DNA of 64,000 nucleotides, taken from Shewanella benthica (GTDB lineage: Bacteria; Pseudomonadota; Gammaproteobacteria; Enterobacterales; Shewanellaceae). The first letter of the stretch is position 1, and each line of letters opens with the position of its first letter. The notes under the pieces were generated by a model. That model was not told the DNA's origin. It saw nothing but the letters and a program-made list of their open reading frames with translations, and did not search any database. The stretch spans positions 1-64,000 of the forward strand of contig JAKVHY010000023.1 of the NCBI GenBank assembly GCA_023284085.1, read 5' to 3'. Below, one piece after another: positions 55,543 to 63,131 of this stretch. The position numbers and the translations under genes are program-made.

Positions 55543-56529
55543 TTAATCTTTATACTTCAGCGTGCCATTTTCTTTAATCTCATCGAACCAAAGATTATGG
55601 TGCTGTGTCGCCCAAGTCTCGTCACAATAGCCGGACTTCATACACTCCATACCACCTTCAGACATAACGGTAGCCATAAAGATATGTACGATAGAGAAAG
55701 CCGTGATAATAATGGCGCTGACCGAGTGTAGTACCAATGCAATCAGACTCAGGTTACGGCTAGGCTCGAACAAGTTCGGGAATAGCATTAACATGCCAGA
55801 AGCCGAGATCAGCAGTCCAAATAAAGCAAAAGCCCAGAACCACAGCTTCTCACCGGCATTAGCAAAGCCAGCATCCGGGTGCTTACCCTTGAATGGACCG
55901 AAGTTGATATATCCACCCACCACCAGCATCCACTTGATGTCATACATCTTAGGCAGCTGATTCTTGGCCCATAATGTGACCATCAACGCCCAACCTAGCA
56001 TGAAAGGAATCGCCATAAAGTCATGTATCTGCTTGGCAGCATAGACAAAACCAGACCACAGACTCTCAGGCATATAAGGTTGGAAGAAGAAACGACCCGC
56101 CAGTAACGACAGACCAGTCAAAATCAGTAGCAGACATGGAATAGCGCCAAGCCAATGAATGGATACATCAAATTTAGACCAGCGGTAAACTAATTTACCA
56201 GAGAATCCACCGTGAAGCTTAGAGATGCCGTTCACCTTGATAAACAAGATAAAAACGATGATCATGCCAAATAGCGCCGCCATCAAAGCTGGCGCAAGCA
56301 GATCACTACGTAGCTCTAACACGCGTAGATCATAAGTATTGATAGCTTGATTGTGAAACTGACCCTGTGAGGTTGTTTCACCGGTTACCCCAGCCTTCAA
56401 TTGAGACCAAATCTGGCCCTCTGTCGCAACAGGCTGCTGAGCGGCCTGTGAAGAACCAGCTTGAGCTAAACCGATAGCACTAAACATAAGTACCAAGCTT
56501 AAGCCTATCTGTTTGAACAATTTGTTCAT
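55543..56529 (-). CDS. fdhC: Formate dehydrogenase cytochrome b subunit (first operon)
   Basis: Di-heme cytochrome b-type membrane subunit (gamma) of 328 residues that passes electrons from the formate dehydrogenase to the quinone pool. A signal-like N-terminus ends LAQA, a TM helix lies near 78-98, then four core TM helices with candidate heme-ligand His residues (SIHWLGAIPC, IHDFMAIPF, LHSVSAIIITAFSIVHIF). The C-terminus DEIKENGTLKYKD matches that of the second operon copy. Last gene of fdhX-fdhA-fdhB-fdhC. Confidence 0.93.
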   Translation of the reverse strand: MNKLFKQIGLSLVLMFSAIGLAQAGSSQAAQQPVATEGQIWSQLKAGVTGETTSQGQFHNQAINTYDLRVLELRSDLLAPALMAALFGMIIVFILFIKVNGISKLHGGFSGKLVYRWSKFDVSIHWLGAIPCLLLILTGLSLLAGRFFFQPYMPESLWSGFVYAAKQIHDFMAIPFMLGWALMVTLWAKNQLPKMYDIKWMLVVGGYINFGPFKGKHPDAGFANAGEKLWFWAFALFGLLISASGMLMLFPNLFEPSRNLSLIALVLHSVSAIIITAFSIVHIFMATVMSEGGMECMKSGYCDETWATQHHNLWFDEIKENGTLKYKD

Positions 56530-56595
56530 ATTACATCCTTATCTTCCACACCATGTCACCATGGTGTGGATTTTGGGCTTTATACAGACTAGGAA

Positions 56596-57165
56596 TTAAC
56601 CCCAGATTGCATTTTTAGAGCCACGGTATGCAACACGCTCACGGAAGATAGATGAGATAATCTCAGCATCACCCGCCAGTAACGACTTAGTCGCACATAG
56701 CTCGGCACACATAGGTAGCTTGCCTTCAGCGATACGGTTTGAGCCGTACTTCTGACGCTCTGCATCTGAATGGTTCTCTTCAGGACCACCGGCACAGAAA
56801 GTACACTTATCCATCTTGCCACGAGTACCAAAAGCGCCCTTCTTAGGGAACTGAGGTGCACCGAACGGACAAGCATAGAGGCAGTAACCACAACCGATAC
56901 AAGTATCCTTGTTGTGCAGCGTTAAACCATCTTCAGTCTGGTAGAAACAGTTTGCCGGGCAAACAGCCATACAAGGCGCATCTGTACAATGCATACATGC
57001 TACCGAGATAGAGGCTTCACCAGGCATACCATCATTGATGGTAACAACGCGTCGACGTTGGATACCCCATTCTAGAGCCGAGTCGTTTTCGTTCTTACAA
57101 GCTGTGACACAACCGTTACACTCGATGCAGCGCTTGGTATCACACAAAAATTTCATTGTAGCCAT
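56596..57165 (-). CDS. fdhB: Formate dehydrogenase iron-sulfur subunit (first operon)
   Basis: Electron-transfer subunit (beta) of 189 residues with four 4Fe-4S clusters. Cys motifs are CDTKRCIECNGCVTACK, CMHCTDAPCMAVCP, CIGCGYCLYACP and a later CTFC/CAELC set. It has no signal peptide and is likely carried through the Tat system with FdhA. It lies 18 bases after fdhA. Nearly identical in plan to the second copy at 62515-63105. Confidence 0.95.
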   Translation of the reverse strand: MATMKFLCDTKRCIECNGCVTACKNENDSALEWGIQRRRVVTINDGMPGEASISVACMHCTDAPCMAVCPANCFYQTEDGLTLHNKDTCIGCGYCLYACPFGAPQFPKKGAFGTRGKMDKCTFCAGGPEENHSDAERQKYGSNRIAEGKLPMCAELCATKSLLAGDAEIISSIFRERVAYRGSKNAIWG

Positions 57166-57183
57166 AATGGCAATTCTCCTAGC

Positions 57184-60039
57184 TTACGCTTTCACAATCT
57201 GGCAAAGCGATGCCTTGGTTTCCTGCATCTGAGTCACAGGGTCATAACCATAAGTCAGTGCAGTGTTCGCAGACTCACCAATAACATAAGGAACCGTTCC
57301 TTCCGGGTAGTTAGCTGCCAAGCTTTCACCGTGCATCACCCCCGCGAAGTGGTAAGGCATCCAAGTCACACCCGGCATAATACGAGGCGTTACCATAGCT
57401 TGGATCTTAATGCGACCACCCTCGGCACCCTCTAACCAGACGGTATCACCGTTACGGATACCACGATCGGCAGCGTCGGCAGGACTTATCTCAACAAACA
57501 TCTCCTGCTGAAGTTCGGCGAGCCATGGATTAGAACGAGACTCTTCACCACCACCTTCATACTCAACCAGACGACCCGAGGTCAATGCTAGTGGGTACTT
57601 AGCCGCTGTGTCTTTCTCTTGGATAGACTTATACAGAGTCGGTAGACGATGAACCTGCATATCATCATAAGTGGGGTACTTAGACACAAGATCACGACGC
57701 GGCGTATAAAGCGGCTCACGGTGAACTGGCGCCTGATCAGGGAATGTCCAGACGATACAACGCGCCTTCGCATTACCGTAAGGAATACAACCATGCTTCA
57801 TTGCCACACGTTGGATGCCACCGGAAATATCAGTTTTCCAGTTCTTGCCATCGGCTTCGGCTTTCTCGGTTGCCGTTAGCTCATCCCACCAGCCCAACTG
57901 CTTAAGCATCTGGGAGGTAAACTCTGGGTAACCATCGGTGAGCTCACTACCTTTAGAGAAACTGCCTTCGGCAAGTAGGTTCTTACCCTTGTACTCAACA
58001 CCGAAGCGGGCGCGGAAGTTACCGCCGCCATCGAGCACATGCTTGTTTGTGTTATACAGGATCTGAGTACCTGGATGCTTCTGCTCAGGCGTGCCCCAAC
58101 ATGGCCAAGGTAGACCATAGGTATCACCCTTAGCCGGTCCGCCAACCGCTTCAAGAGTCTTGTTGCTAAAGGTGCCCCAGTTCTGGGTGTGCATCTTCAG
58201 ACGCTCAGGGCTCTGACCCGTCATACCGATAGTCCACATACCGCGGTTAATTTCGCGAGTAATATCTTCGATGACCAATACGTCATTGGCATCTTTGGCG
58301 ATACGTTTAGTGAACTGATCCGCGAAGCCTAGCTTCTGAGACAGGCGATACATGATCTCAAGATCGGTCTTAGACTCGAACAAGGGTTCAATAACTTTTT
58401 CACGCCACTGCTGGCTACGACCCGAGTTAGACACTGAACCTTCAGTCTCAAACTGAGTACATGCAGGTAGCAAGTAAACGCCATTCTTACGACGGTGCAT
58501 AACACCAGCCATAGTCGGGAACGGATCCACGACAACAACTGTGTCCATCTTATCCAATGCATCACGGACATCACGCTGACGGGTCTCGGTGTTAACCGAT
58601 TGCCCCCAGAAGAAGGCCATGCGAATGCGATCTTTCTGCGCTAATGCTTCTGGCGTCTCGAGGACACCGTCATGCCAGCGAGAACATGGAATACCCGGGG
58701 TATTCATCGGCACGCGACCTAGATATTCGTTCTGATCGAAACGAGACTTAACCCAATCGAAATCAAGATCCCATACATGAGACCAGTGCTTCCATGAGCC
58801 TGTCTTAAGGCCGTAGTAACCAGGTAGCGTATCGAACAATAGACCTAAATCGGTCGCGCCCTGTACGTTATCGTGACCACGGAAGATGTTAGTACCGCCA
58901 CCCTTAACGCCCATGTTACCTAGAGCAAGTTGCAGGATACAGTAAGCACGAGTGTTAGCATTACCCACGTGATGCTGAGTACCACCCATACACCAAACAA
59001 CAGTACCGGGACGGTTATCAGCCATAAGCTTAGCCGCTTGATACACGTCTGCTTCGCTTACACCTGTGACGTGTTCAACTTCTTTAGGTGGGAACTTCTT
59101 CGCTTCTTCGCGAATCGTTTCCATCTCGAACACACGTTCTTTGATGAAGGTCTTATCTTCCCAACCATTTTCGAAGATATGCCAAAGCATACCGTAGATG
59201 AATGGAATATCGGTACCAGGACGAAGTGCACAGTGCAGATCGGCGTGAGCCGCAGTACGTGAGAAACGTGGATCGACAACAATAATTTTAGCGTTGTTCT
59301 TCTCTTTCGCGATCAGGATATGCTGCATGGCAACGGGATGCGCTTCAGCCGGGTTAGCCCCGATGAAGAAGATTGCGTTTGCATTCTGAATGTCGTTGAA
59401 AGAGTTAGTTTGCGCACCGTAGCCCCAAGTGTTTGCAACACCGGCTACCGTGGTAGAGTGACAGATTCGAGCCGAGTGATCGACGTTGTTGGTGCCCCAC
59501 ATAGCCGCAAATTTACGGTACATGTAGCAGCCTTCATTAGAGAACTTAGCGCTACCCATGAAGTAAAGTGAATCAGGACCGGACTCTTTACGAATATCCA
59601 GCATCTTATCGCCAACTTCGTTAAAAGCTTGCTCCCAAGATAGCTTCTTCCACTTGCCATCGACAAGCTTCATCGGATACTTAAGACGCTTCTCACCATG
59701 ACCATGTTCACGCAGCGCAGCACCTTTAGCACAATGGCCACCGGCGTTGAATGGGTGATCGAACGCAGGTTCTTGACCTGTCCAGACACCATTTTGAACT
59801 TCAGCATATAGACCACAACCTACCGCACAAGCACTACATATGGTGCGCTTAATCTCGATTGGTGCATCATGTGGGACATCTTTGGCTTCTGCACGACGCA
59901 TCATGCCAGTGCCCAAGAGTGAAGCCGCTGCAATACCACCAGAGGTGATACCTGCATGCTTCATAAACTGACGACGGCTAATGCCTAGAGTCTTCTTTTC
60001 GACTTTAGCTGCCTCGTTAGATTTGCGAGTTAACTGCAT
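57184..60039 (-). CDS. fdhA: Formate dehydrogenase catalytic subunit (first operon)
   Basis: Periplasmic Mo-bis-MGD enzyme of 951 residues oxidising formate to CO2. The Tat signal SRRQFMK lies at 21-27. The 4Fe-4S cluster uses Cys68, Cys71, Cys75 and Cys103. The active-site position, normally Sec in FdnG/FdoG, is Cys193 followed by His194 (ARICHST), encoded by TGT, so no selenocysteine is needed. The C-terminal cofactor domain has LTSGRLVEYEGGGEE. Second gene of the operon after fdhX. Confidence 0.95.
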   Translation of the reverse strand: MQLTRKSNEAAKVEKKTLGISRRQFMKHAGITSGGIAAASLLGTGMMRRAEAKDVPHDAPIEIKRTICSACAVGCGLYAEVQNGVWTGQEPAFDHPFNAGGHCAKGAALREHGHGEKRLKYPMKLVDGKWKKLSWEQAFNEVGDKMLDIRKESGPDSLYFMGSAKFSNEGCYMYRKFAAMWGTNNVDHSARICHSTTVAGVANTWGYGAQTNSFNDIQNANAIFFIGANPAEAHPVAMQHILIAKEKNNAKIIVVDPRFSRTAAHADLHCALRPGTDIPFIYGMLWHIFENGWEDKTFIKERVFEMETIREEAKKFPPKEVEHVTGVSEADVYQAAKLMADNRPGTVVWCMGGTQHHVGNANTRAYCILQLALGNMGVKGGGTNIFRGHDNVQGATDLGLLFDTLPGYYGLKTGSWKHWSHVWDLDFDWVKSRFDQNEYLGRVPMNTPGIPCSRWHDGVLETPEALAQKDRIRMAFFWGQSVNTETRQRDVRDALDKMDTVVVVDPFPTMAGVMHRRKNGVYLLPACTQFETEGSVSNSGRSQQWREKVIEPLFESKTDLEIMYRLSQKLGFADQFTKRIAKDANDVLVIEDITREINRGMWTIGMTGQSPERLKMHTQNWGTFSNKTLEAVGGPAKGDTYGLPWPCWGTPEQKHPGTQILYNTNKHVLDGGGNFRARFGVEYKGKNLLAEGSFSKGSELTDGYPEFTSQMLKQLGWWDELTATEKAEADGKNWKTDISGGIQRVAMKHGCIPYGNAKARCIVWTFPDQAPVHREPLYTPRRDLVSKYPTYDDMQVHRLPTLYKSIQEKDTAAKYPLALTSGRLVEYEGGGEESRSNPWLAELQQEMFVEISPADAADRGIRNGDTVWLEGAEGGRIKIQAMVTPRIMPGVTWMPYHFAGVMHGESLAANYPEGTVPYVIGESANTALTYGYDPVTQMQETKASLCQIVKA

Positions 60040-60056
60040 ATCTAAAACTCTCCTAA

Positions 60057-60254
60057 TTAGCTTCTCAAGCTATTGTAATAACTACGGATGTGCGTAGTTT
60101 CATGATAGCCATTCGCACTTTTCGTGCCTATAGTACTCTCTGTTGCTTGAGCGGCACTTATACCAGTAGCGGCAAGGGCGACCGTCGCCGTACCACCTAT
60201 AGTGAGTGCTTTCAGCAAAGATCTGCGGTTCAGATCAGGCTGTTGCTTCTTCAT
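60057..60254 (-). CDS. fdhX: Small Tat-targeted formate dehydrogenase-region protein
   Basis: Sixty-five residues: an N-terminal Tat motif (NRRSLLKAL), a hydrophobic stretch (TIGGTATVALAATG), then a short polar tail. It matches the small Tat-substrate proteins that precede fdhA in many proteobacteria, of unknown function, perhaps a chaperone or structural subunit. It lies 17 bases before fdhA and starts this operon. Confidence 0.85.
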   Translation of the reverse strand: MKKQQPDLNRRSLLKALTIGGTATVALAATGISAAQATESTIGTKSANGYHETTHIRSYYNSLRS

Positions 60255-60320
60255 TTTTACTCCTGGGAAGGAATCGTTAAGTATTAAGAATGCTTATCCT
60301 CATATTTAATGCCGAGCGAA

Positions 60321-60336
60321 TGTTAACCACTTGTTA
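60321..60336. promoter_or_regulatory. Possible ArcA-type direct repeat
   Basis: TGTTAACCACTTGTTA holds two TGTTA units 11 bases apart, the spacing reported for ArcA sites. It lies about 70 bases upstream of fdhX. Weak evidence, by pattern only. Confidence 0.3.
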
Positions 60337-60627
60337 GTTAGACGGTCTTTCTCGGCACATTTTTTTATTTTAAAAAAGCATTCAACAAATTGCACAGGCA
60401 ATATAAGCAAGTTTTACCGAGAGAATATTGATCTGAAACGGATAAGGATCGCTATTAAGCCCACCCGTTTTCTAAAGTGTTAACCCAATCATGTTTTGGA
60501 ATTTATTTTAATTTTATGACGTAAATATATGGCAATGAGCAAACTGAAATTGTTACTGACATGTACAAGCAATAGACTGATACTTAAAGGGAATTATAAT
60601 TGGGAATGGTTTTTATTTAGACTTAAA

Positions 60628-60660
60628 AAGTTCCTAGGGCCTAGGTTCTAGTTCCTAGGA
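60628..60660. repeat. CTAG heptad repeat after fdhC tail copy A
   Basis: CTAG every 7 bases (TCCTAGG, GCCTAGG, TTCTAGT, TCCTAGG). It lies nine bases from the stop of fdhC tail copy A on the minus strand. Confidence 0.9.
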
Positions 60661-60669
60661 TCTTTGACC

Positions 60670-60763
60670 TTAATCTTTATATTCTAACGTACCATTCTCT
60701 TTGATCTCGTCGTACCAAAGATTGTGGTGTCGTCACTTGTTAAGAGTGCCCAATTCTCATTGA
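60670..60763 (-). pseudogene. fdhC tail copy A
   Basis: Minus-strand fragment that reads DEIKENGTLEYKD and stop (TAA), matching the C-terminus of the second-operon FdhC at 61429. Almost every codon of the last ten differs from the intact gene only synonymously. A 14-base insertion-like joint (CTCTTAACAAGTGA) interrupts it 5' of the HH(N/K)LWYDE codons. No start codon. Confidence 0.85.
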
Positions 60764-60798
60764 TGCGTCGGCATCACCGGCCAAAAACCAAATAAAAA

Positions 60799-60824
60799 CG
60801 CCCCGACTGTAACCAGTCGAGGCG
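60799..60824 (-). terminator. Copied fdhC terminator A
   Basis: Stem CGCCTCGACTG / CAGTCGGGGCG with one wobble, followed on the minus strand by TTTTT. A copy of the terminator at 61367-61392. Confidence 0.85.
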
Positions 60825-60865
60825 CTTGCTCTTTTAAGACTTACAGCTTAAAACTAGTCTTTGTC

Positions 60866-60945
60866 GTCCGAGGATAATCACATCCATATGAAACTCCCCT
60901 CCAACTACATCCATATAGTCCGGGGATAATCACATCCATATGAAA
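60866..60945. repeat. Direct repeat pair between fdhC tail copies
   Basis: A 28-base unit beginning GTCCG(A/G)GGATAATCACA at 60866-60893 and again at 60918-60945, with one mismatch. The piece ACATCCATAT also occurs a third time between them. Not recognised. Confidence 0.85.
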
Positions 60946-60980
60946 AAAGCCCCAGCGAACTTAATCGACTGGGGCTTTTT
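60944..60980. terminator. Strong bidirectional terminator between the fdh operons
   Basis: Perfect 12-base stem AAAAAGCCCCAG / CTGGGGCTTTTT with a 13-base loop. It insulates the two fdh operons from each other. Confidence 0.9.
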
Positions 60981-60983
60981 ATA

Positions 60984-61037
60984 AAGTTCCTAGGGCCTAG
61001 GGCCTAGGTTCTAGGTTCTAGGTTCTAGTTCCTAGGA
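60984..61037. repeat. CTAG heptad array after fdhC tail copy B
   Basis: Seven CTAG tetramers at 7-base steps (TCCTAGG, GCCTAGG twice, TTCTAGG repeats, TTCTAGT, TCCTAGG). The longest array with inverted ends in the window. It lies about 10 bases from the stop of fdhC tail copy B. Confidence 0.92.
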
Positions 61038-61046
61038 TCTTTGACC

Positions 61047-61137
61047 TTAATCTTTATATTCTAACGTACCATTCTCTTTGATCTCGTCGTACCAAAGTTT
61101 GTGGTGTTGTCACTTGTTAAGAGTGCCCAATTCTCAT
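61047..61137 (-). pseudogene. fdhC tail copy B
   Basis: Same structure as copy A, with the same synonymous differences from the intact gene and the same insertion-like joint. Copies A and B share the sequence running into their heptad arrays, so one probably arose from the other by duplication of tail plus array. Confidence 0.85.
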
Positions 61138-61175
61138 TGATGCGTCAGCATCACCAGCCAAAAACCAAATAAAAA

Positions 61176-61201
61176 CGCCCCGACTGTAACCAGTCGAGGC
61201 G
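61176..61201 (-). terminator. Copied fdhC terminator B
   Basis: Same stem and T-run as the terminators at 60799-60824 and 61367-61392. Confidence 0.85.
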
Positions 61202-61237
61202 TTTGCTCTTTTAAGACTTATAACTTACAGCTTAAAA

Positions 61238-61330
61238 CTAGTCTTTGTATTCCAAAGTGCCGTTTTCTTTGATCTCGTCGTACCAAAGTTTGTGGTGTTG
61301 TCACTTGTTAAGAGTGCCCAATTCTCATTG
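61238..61330 (-). pseudogene. fdhC tail copy C
   Basis: Matches the last 17 or so codons and stop (TAG) of the intact fdhC at 61429 almost base for base, then has the same insertion-like joint as copies A and B. It is therefore a recent copy on the 3' side and shares the altered joint of the older ones on the 5' side, a mosaic. Confidence 0.85.
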
Positions 61331-61366
61331 ATGCGTCAGCATCACCGGCCAAAAACCAAATAAAAA

Positions 61367-61392
61367 CGCCCCGACTGTAACCAGTCGAGGCG
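61367..61392 (-). terminator. Terminator of the second fdh operon
   Basis: Stem CGCCTCGACTG / CAGTCGGGGCG with one wobble, then TTTTT on the minus strand, 37 bases after the fdhC stop. Confidence 0.9.
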
Positions 61393-61428
61393 CTTGCTCT
61401 TTTAAGACTTATAACTTACAGCTTAAAA

Positions 61429-62460
61429 CTAGTCTTTGTATTCCAAAGTGCCGTTTTCTTTGATCTCGTCGTACCAAAGATTGTGGTGTTGCACTGCCCA
61501 GTTCTCATCACAGTAACCAGACTTCATACACTCCATGCCACCTTCACTCAATACCGTCGCCATCCAAATATGTACGATAGTAAAGGCGATGATGATAATT
61601 GCACTGATAGCATGTATGAGTAGCGCAGCCATAGAAGCTTCACGTGGTAACTCAAGACCAGGCAGAACTAACATGATGCCCGAAACACAGATGAACAGAC
61701 CGAACAGGGTTAGCGTCCAGAACCACATCTTCTCACCGGCGTTGGCAAAGCCACTGTCAGGGTGCTTACCCTTGAATGGCCCAAAGTTGATGTAACCACC
61801 AACCACGAGGAACCATTTAAGGTCGTACATCTTAAATGTCTGCATCGGCATCCATTTTACGACGCACAAGACCCAAGCGGCCATAAATATCGGACCAACA
61901 TAATCATGGATAGTCTTACTGCCATAGATCATTGCCGCCCATATTCCTTCTGCCACATAAGGCTGCAGAAAATGTTTACCCAACATTATGGTGAGACCGG
62001 TAAATATCAGCCCCAAACAAGATAGGGCTAACACCCAGTGGATCCACAAATCGGCCTTAGTCCAACGTAGTACCATCTTGCCAGAGAACCCTTTACTTAA
62101 CTTAGAAGGTCCATTAACAAAATAAAATACCAAGAAGGCTGCAAATACGCCTAATACCGCGAGGGCCATCGCAGGGGTAAGATAATTATTCTTAATATCT
62201 TTCCCCTGATTGCCGGCGATATTAATCAACACATTCGCTTCGACACCTTGCGCCGTTGTATAACCTGAATCACCAGCTTTAACAGCGCGCCATAGATCTG
62301 CATCGCTGGTTTTAGCGTTAGCCATCTGCTGACTGGTTTGATCATCGGCTGCAGATACTGTTGCGCTCATACCTAAGCCAGCTGCTAACACACTCGTTAA
62401 CACCAGAGGTAAAACCAACACAGTAAATAACCTGCCTAGTGATTTAAAATTCATAGTCAC
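61429..62460 (-). CDS. fdhC: Formate dehydrogenase cytochrome b subunit (second operon)
   Basis: Paralogue of the first-operon subunit, 343 residues, with the same plan: a signal-like N-terminus (VSAADD), a TM helix near 99-116, and four core TM helices with His residues (LWIHWVLAL, IHDYVGPIF, LIHAISAIIIIAFTIVHIW). The end is DEIKENGTLEYKD. It carries electrons from FdhA/FdhB to quinone. Last gene of the second operon; its 3' end is copied three times downstream. Confidence 0.93.
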   Translation of the reverse strand: MTMNFKSLGRLFTVLVLPLVLTSVLAAGLGMSATVSAADDQTSQQMANAKTSDADLWRAVKAGDSGYTTAQGVEANVLINIAGNQGKDIKNNYLTPAMALAVLGVFAAFLVFYFVNGPSKLSKGFSGKMVLRWTKADLWIHWVLALSCLGLIFTGLTIMLGKHFLQPYVAEGIWAAMIYGSKTIHDYVGPIFMAAWVLCVVKWMPMQTFKMYDLKWFLVVGGYINFGPFKGKHPDSGFANAGEKMWFWTLTLFGLFICVSGIMLVLPGLELPREASMAALLIHAISAIIIIAFTIVHIWMATVLSEGGMECMKSGYCDENWAVQHHNLWYDEIKENGTLEYKD

Positions 62461-62514
62461 TCCTTTATAGGACTAATAATTGGGCTGTGAAAATCACTCA
62501 CAGCCCTATTGGTC

Positions 62515-63105
62515 CTACGCGCCAGTCTGAGGGGTATAGCCCCAGATTGCACCAGGATTACCACGTGCAGCTATACGATCTCTATAGATACTCGATACGA
62601 TTCCAGCATCACCAGCAAGCAGGGCCTTAGTCGCACAAAGCTCAGCACACATAGGTAACTTGCCTTCGGCGATACGGTTTGAACCATACTTCTGACGCTC
62701 TGCATCTGAATGAGTCTCTTCCGGGCCACCGGCGCAGAATGTACACTTATCCATCTTGCCACGACTACCGAATGCCGTCTTTTTAGGGAACTGAGGCGCC
62801 CCAAATGGACATGCATACAAGCAATAGCCACAACCGATACAAGTATCCTTGTTATGCAGCACTATGCCGTCTTCGGTACGGTAGAAACAATCGGCCGGAC
62901 AGACTGCCTGACAAGGCGCATCGGTACAGTGCATACATGCCACTGAGATCGAAGCTTCACCCGGCTCACCATCGTTAATTGTCACTACACGGCGACGTTG
63001 AATTCCCCACTCGAGAGCGGAATCGTTTTCGTTCTTACAAGCTGTGACGCAACCGTTACACTCGATGCAGCGTTTGGTGTCACACAAAAATTTCATGACT
63101 GCCAT
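62515..63105 (-). CDS. fdhB: Formate dehydrogenase iron-sulfur subunit (second operon)
   Basis: Paralogue of the first-operon beta subunit, 196 residues, with all cluster Cys motifs (CDTKRCIECNGC, CMHCTDAPCQAVCP, CIGCGYCLYACP, CTFC, CAELC). The C-terminus is a few residues longer (GYTPQTGA). It lies 26 bases after fdhA. Confidence 0.95.
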   Translation of the reverse strand: MAVMKFLCDTKRCIECNGCVTACKNENDSALEWGIQRRRVVTINDGEPGEASISVACMHCTDAPCQAVCPADCFYRTEDGIVLHNKDTCIGCGYCLYACPFGAPQFPKKTAFGSRGKMDKCTFCAGGPEETHSDAERQKYGSNRIAEGKLPMCAELCATKALLAGDAGIVSSIYRDRIAARGNPGAIWGYTPQTGA

Positions 63106-63131
63106 GTTGGCTATCTCCTCATCAAGTTCAG

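Larger units (their letters stand above)
60255..60669. other. Promoter region of the first fdh operon plus repeat
   Basis: AT-rich region upstream of fdhX (minus). It carries a possible ArcA site (60321-60336) and, at its right end, a heptad repeat (60628-60660) that belongs to the 3' side of the fdhC tail copy. No gene is seen. Confidence 0.55.

Noticed and set aside
59458..59463. Selenocysteine in the first FdhA
   Set aside because: The active-site codon reads TGT (Cys), not TGA, and the frame is continuous.
60628..61428. Insertion sequence remnant between the fdh operons
   Set aside because: No transposase fragment, terminal inverted repeats or target-site duplication are visible; the material is fdhC tail, terminator and heptad repeats.
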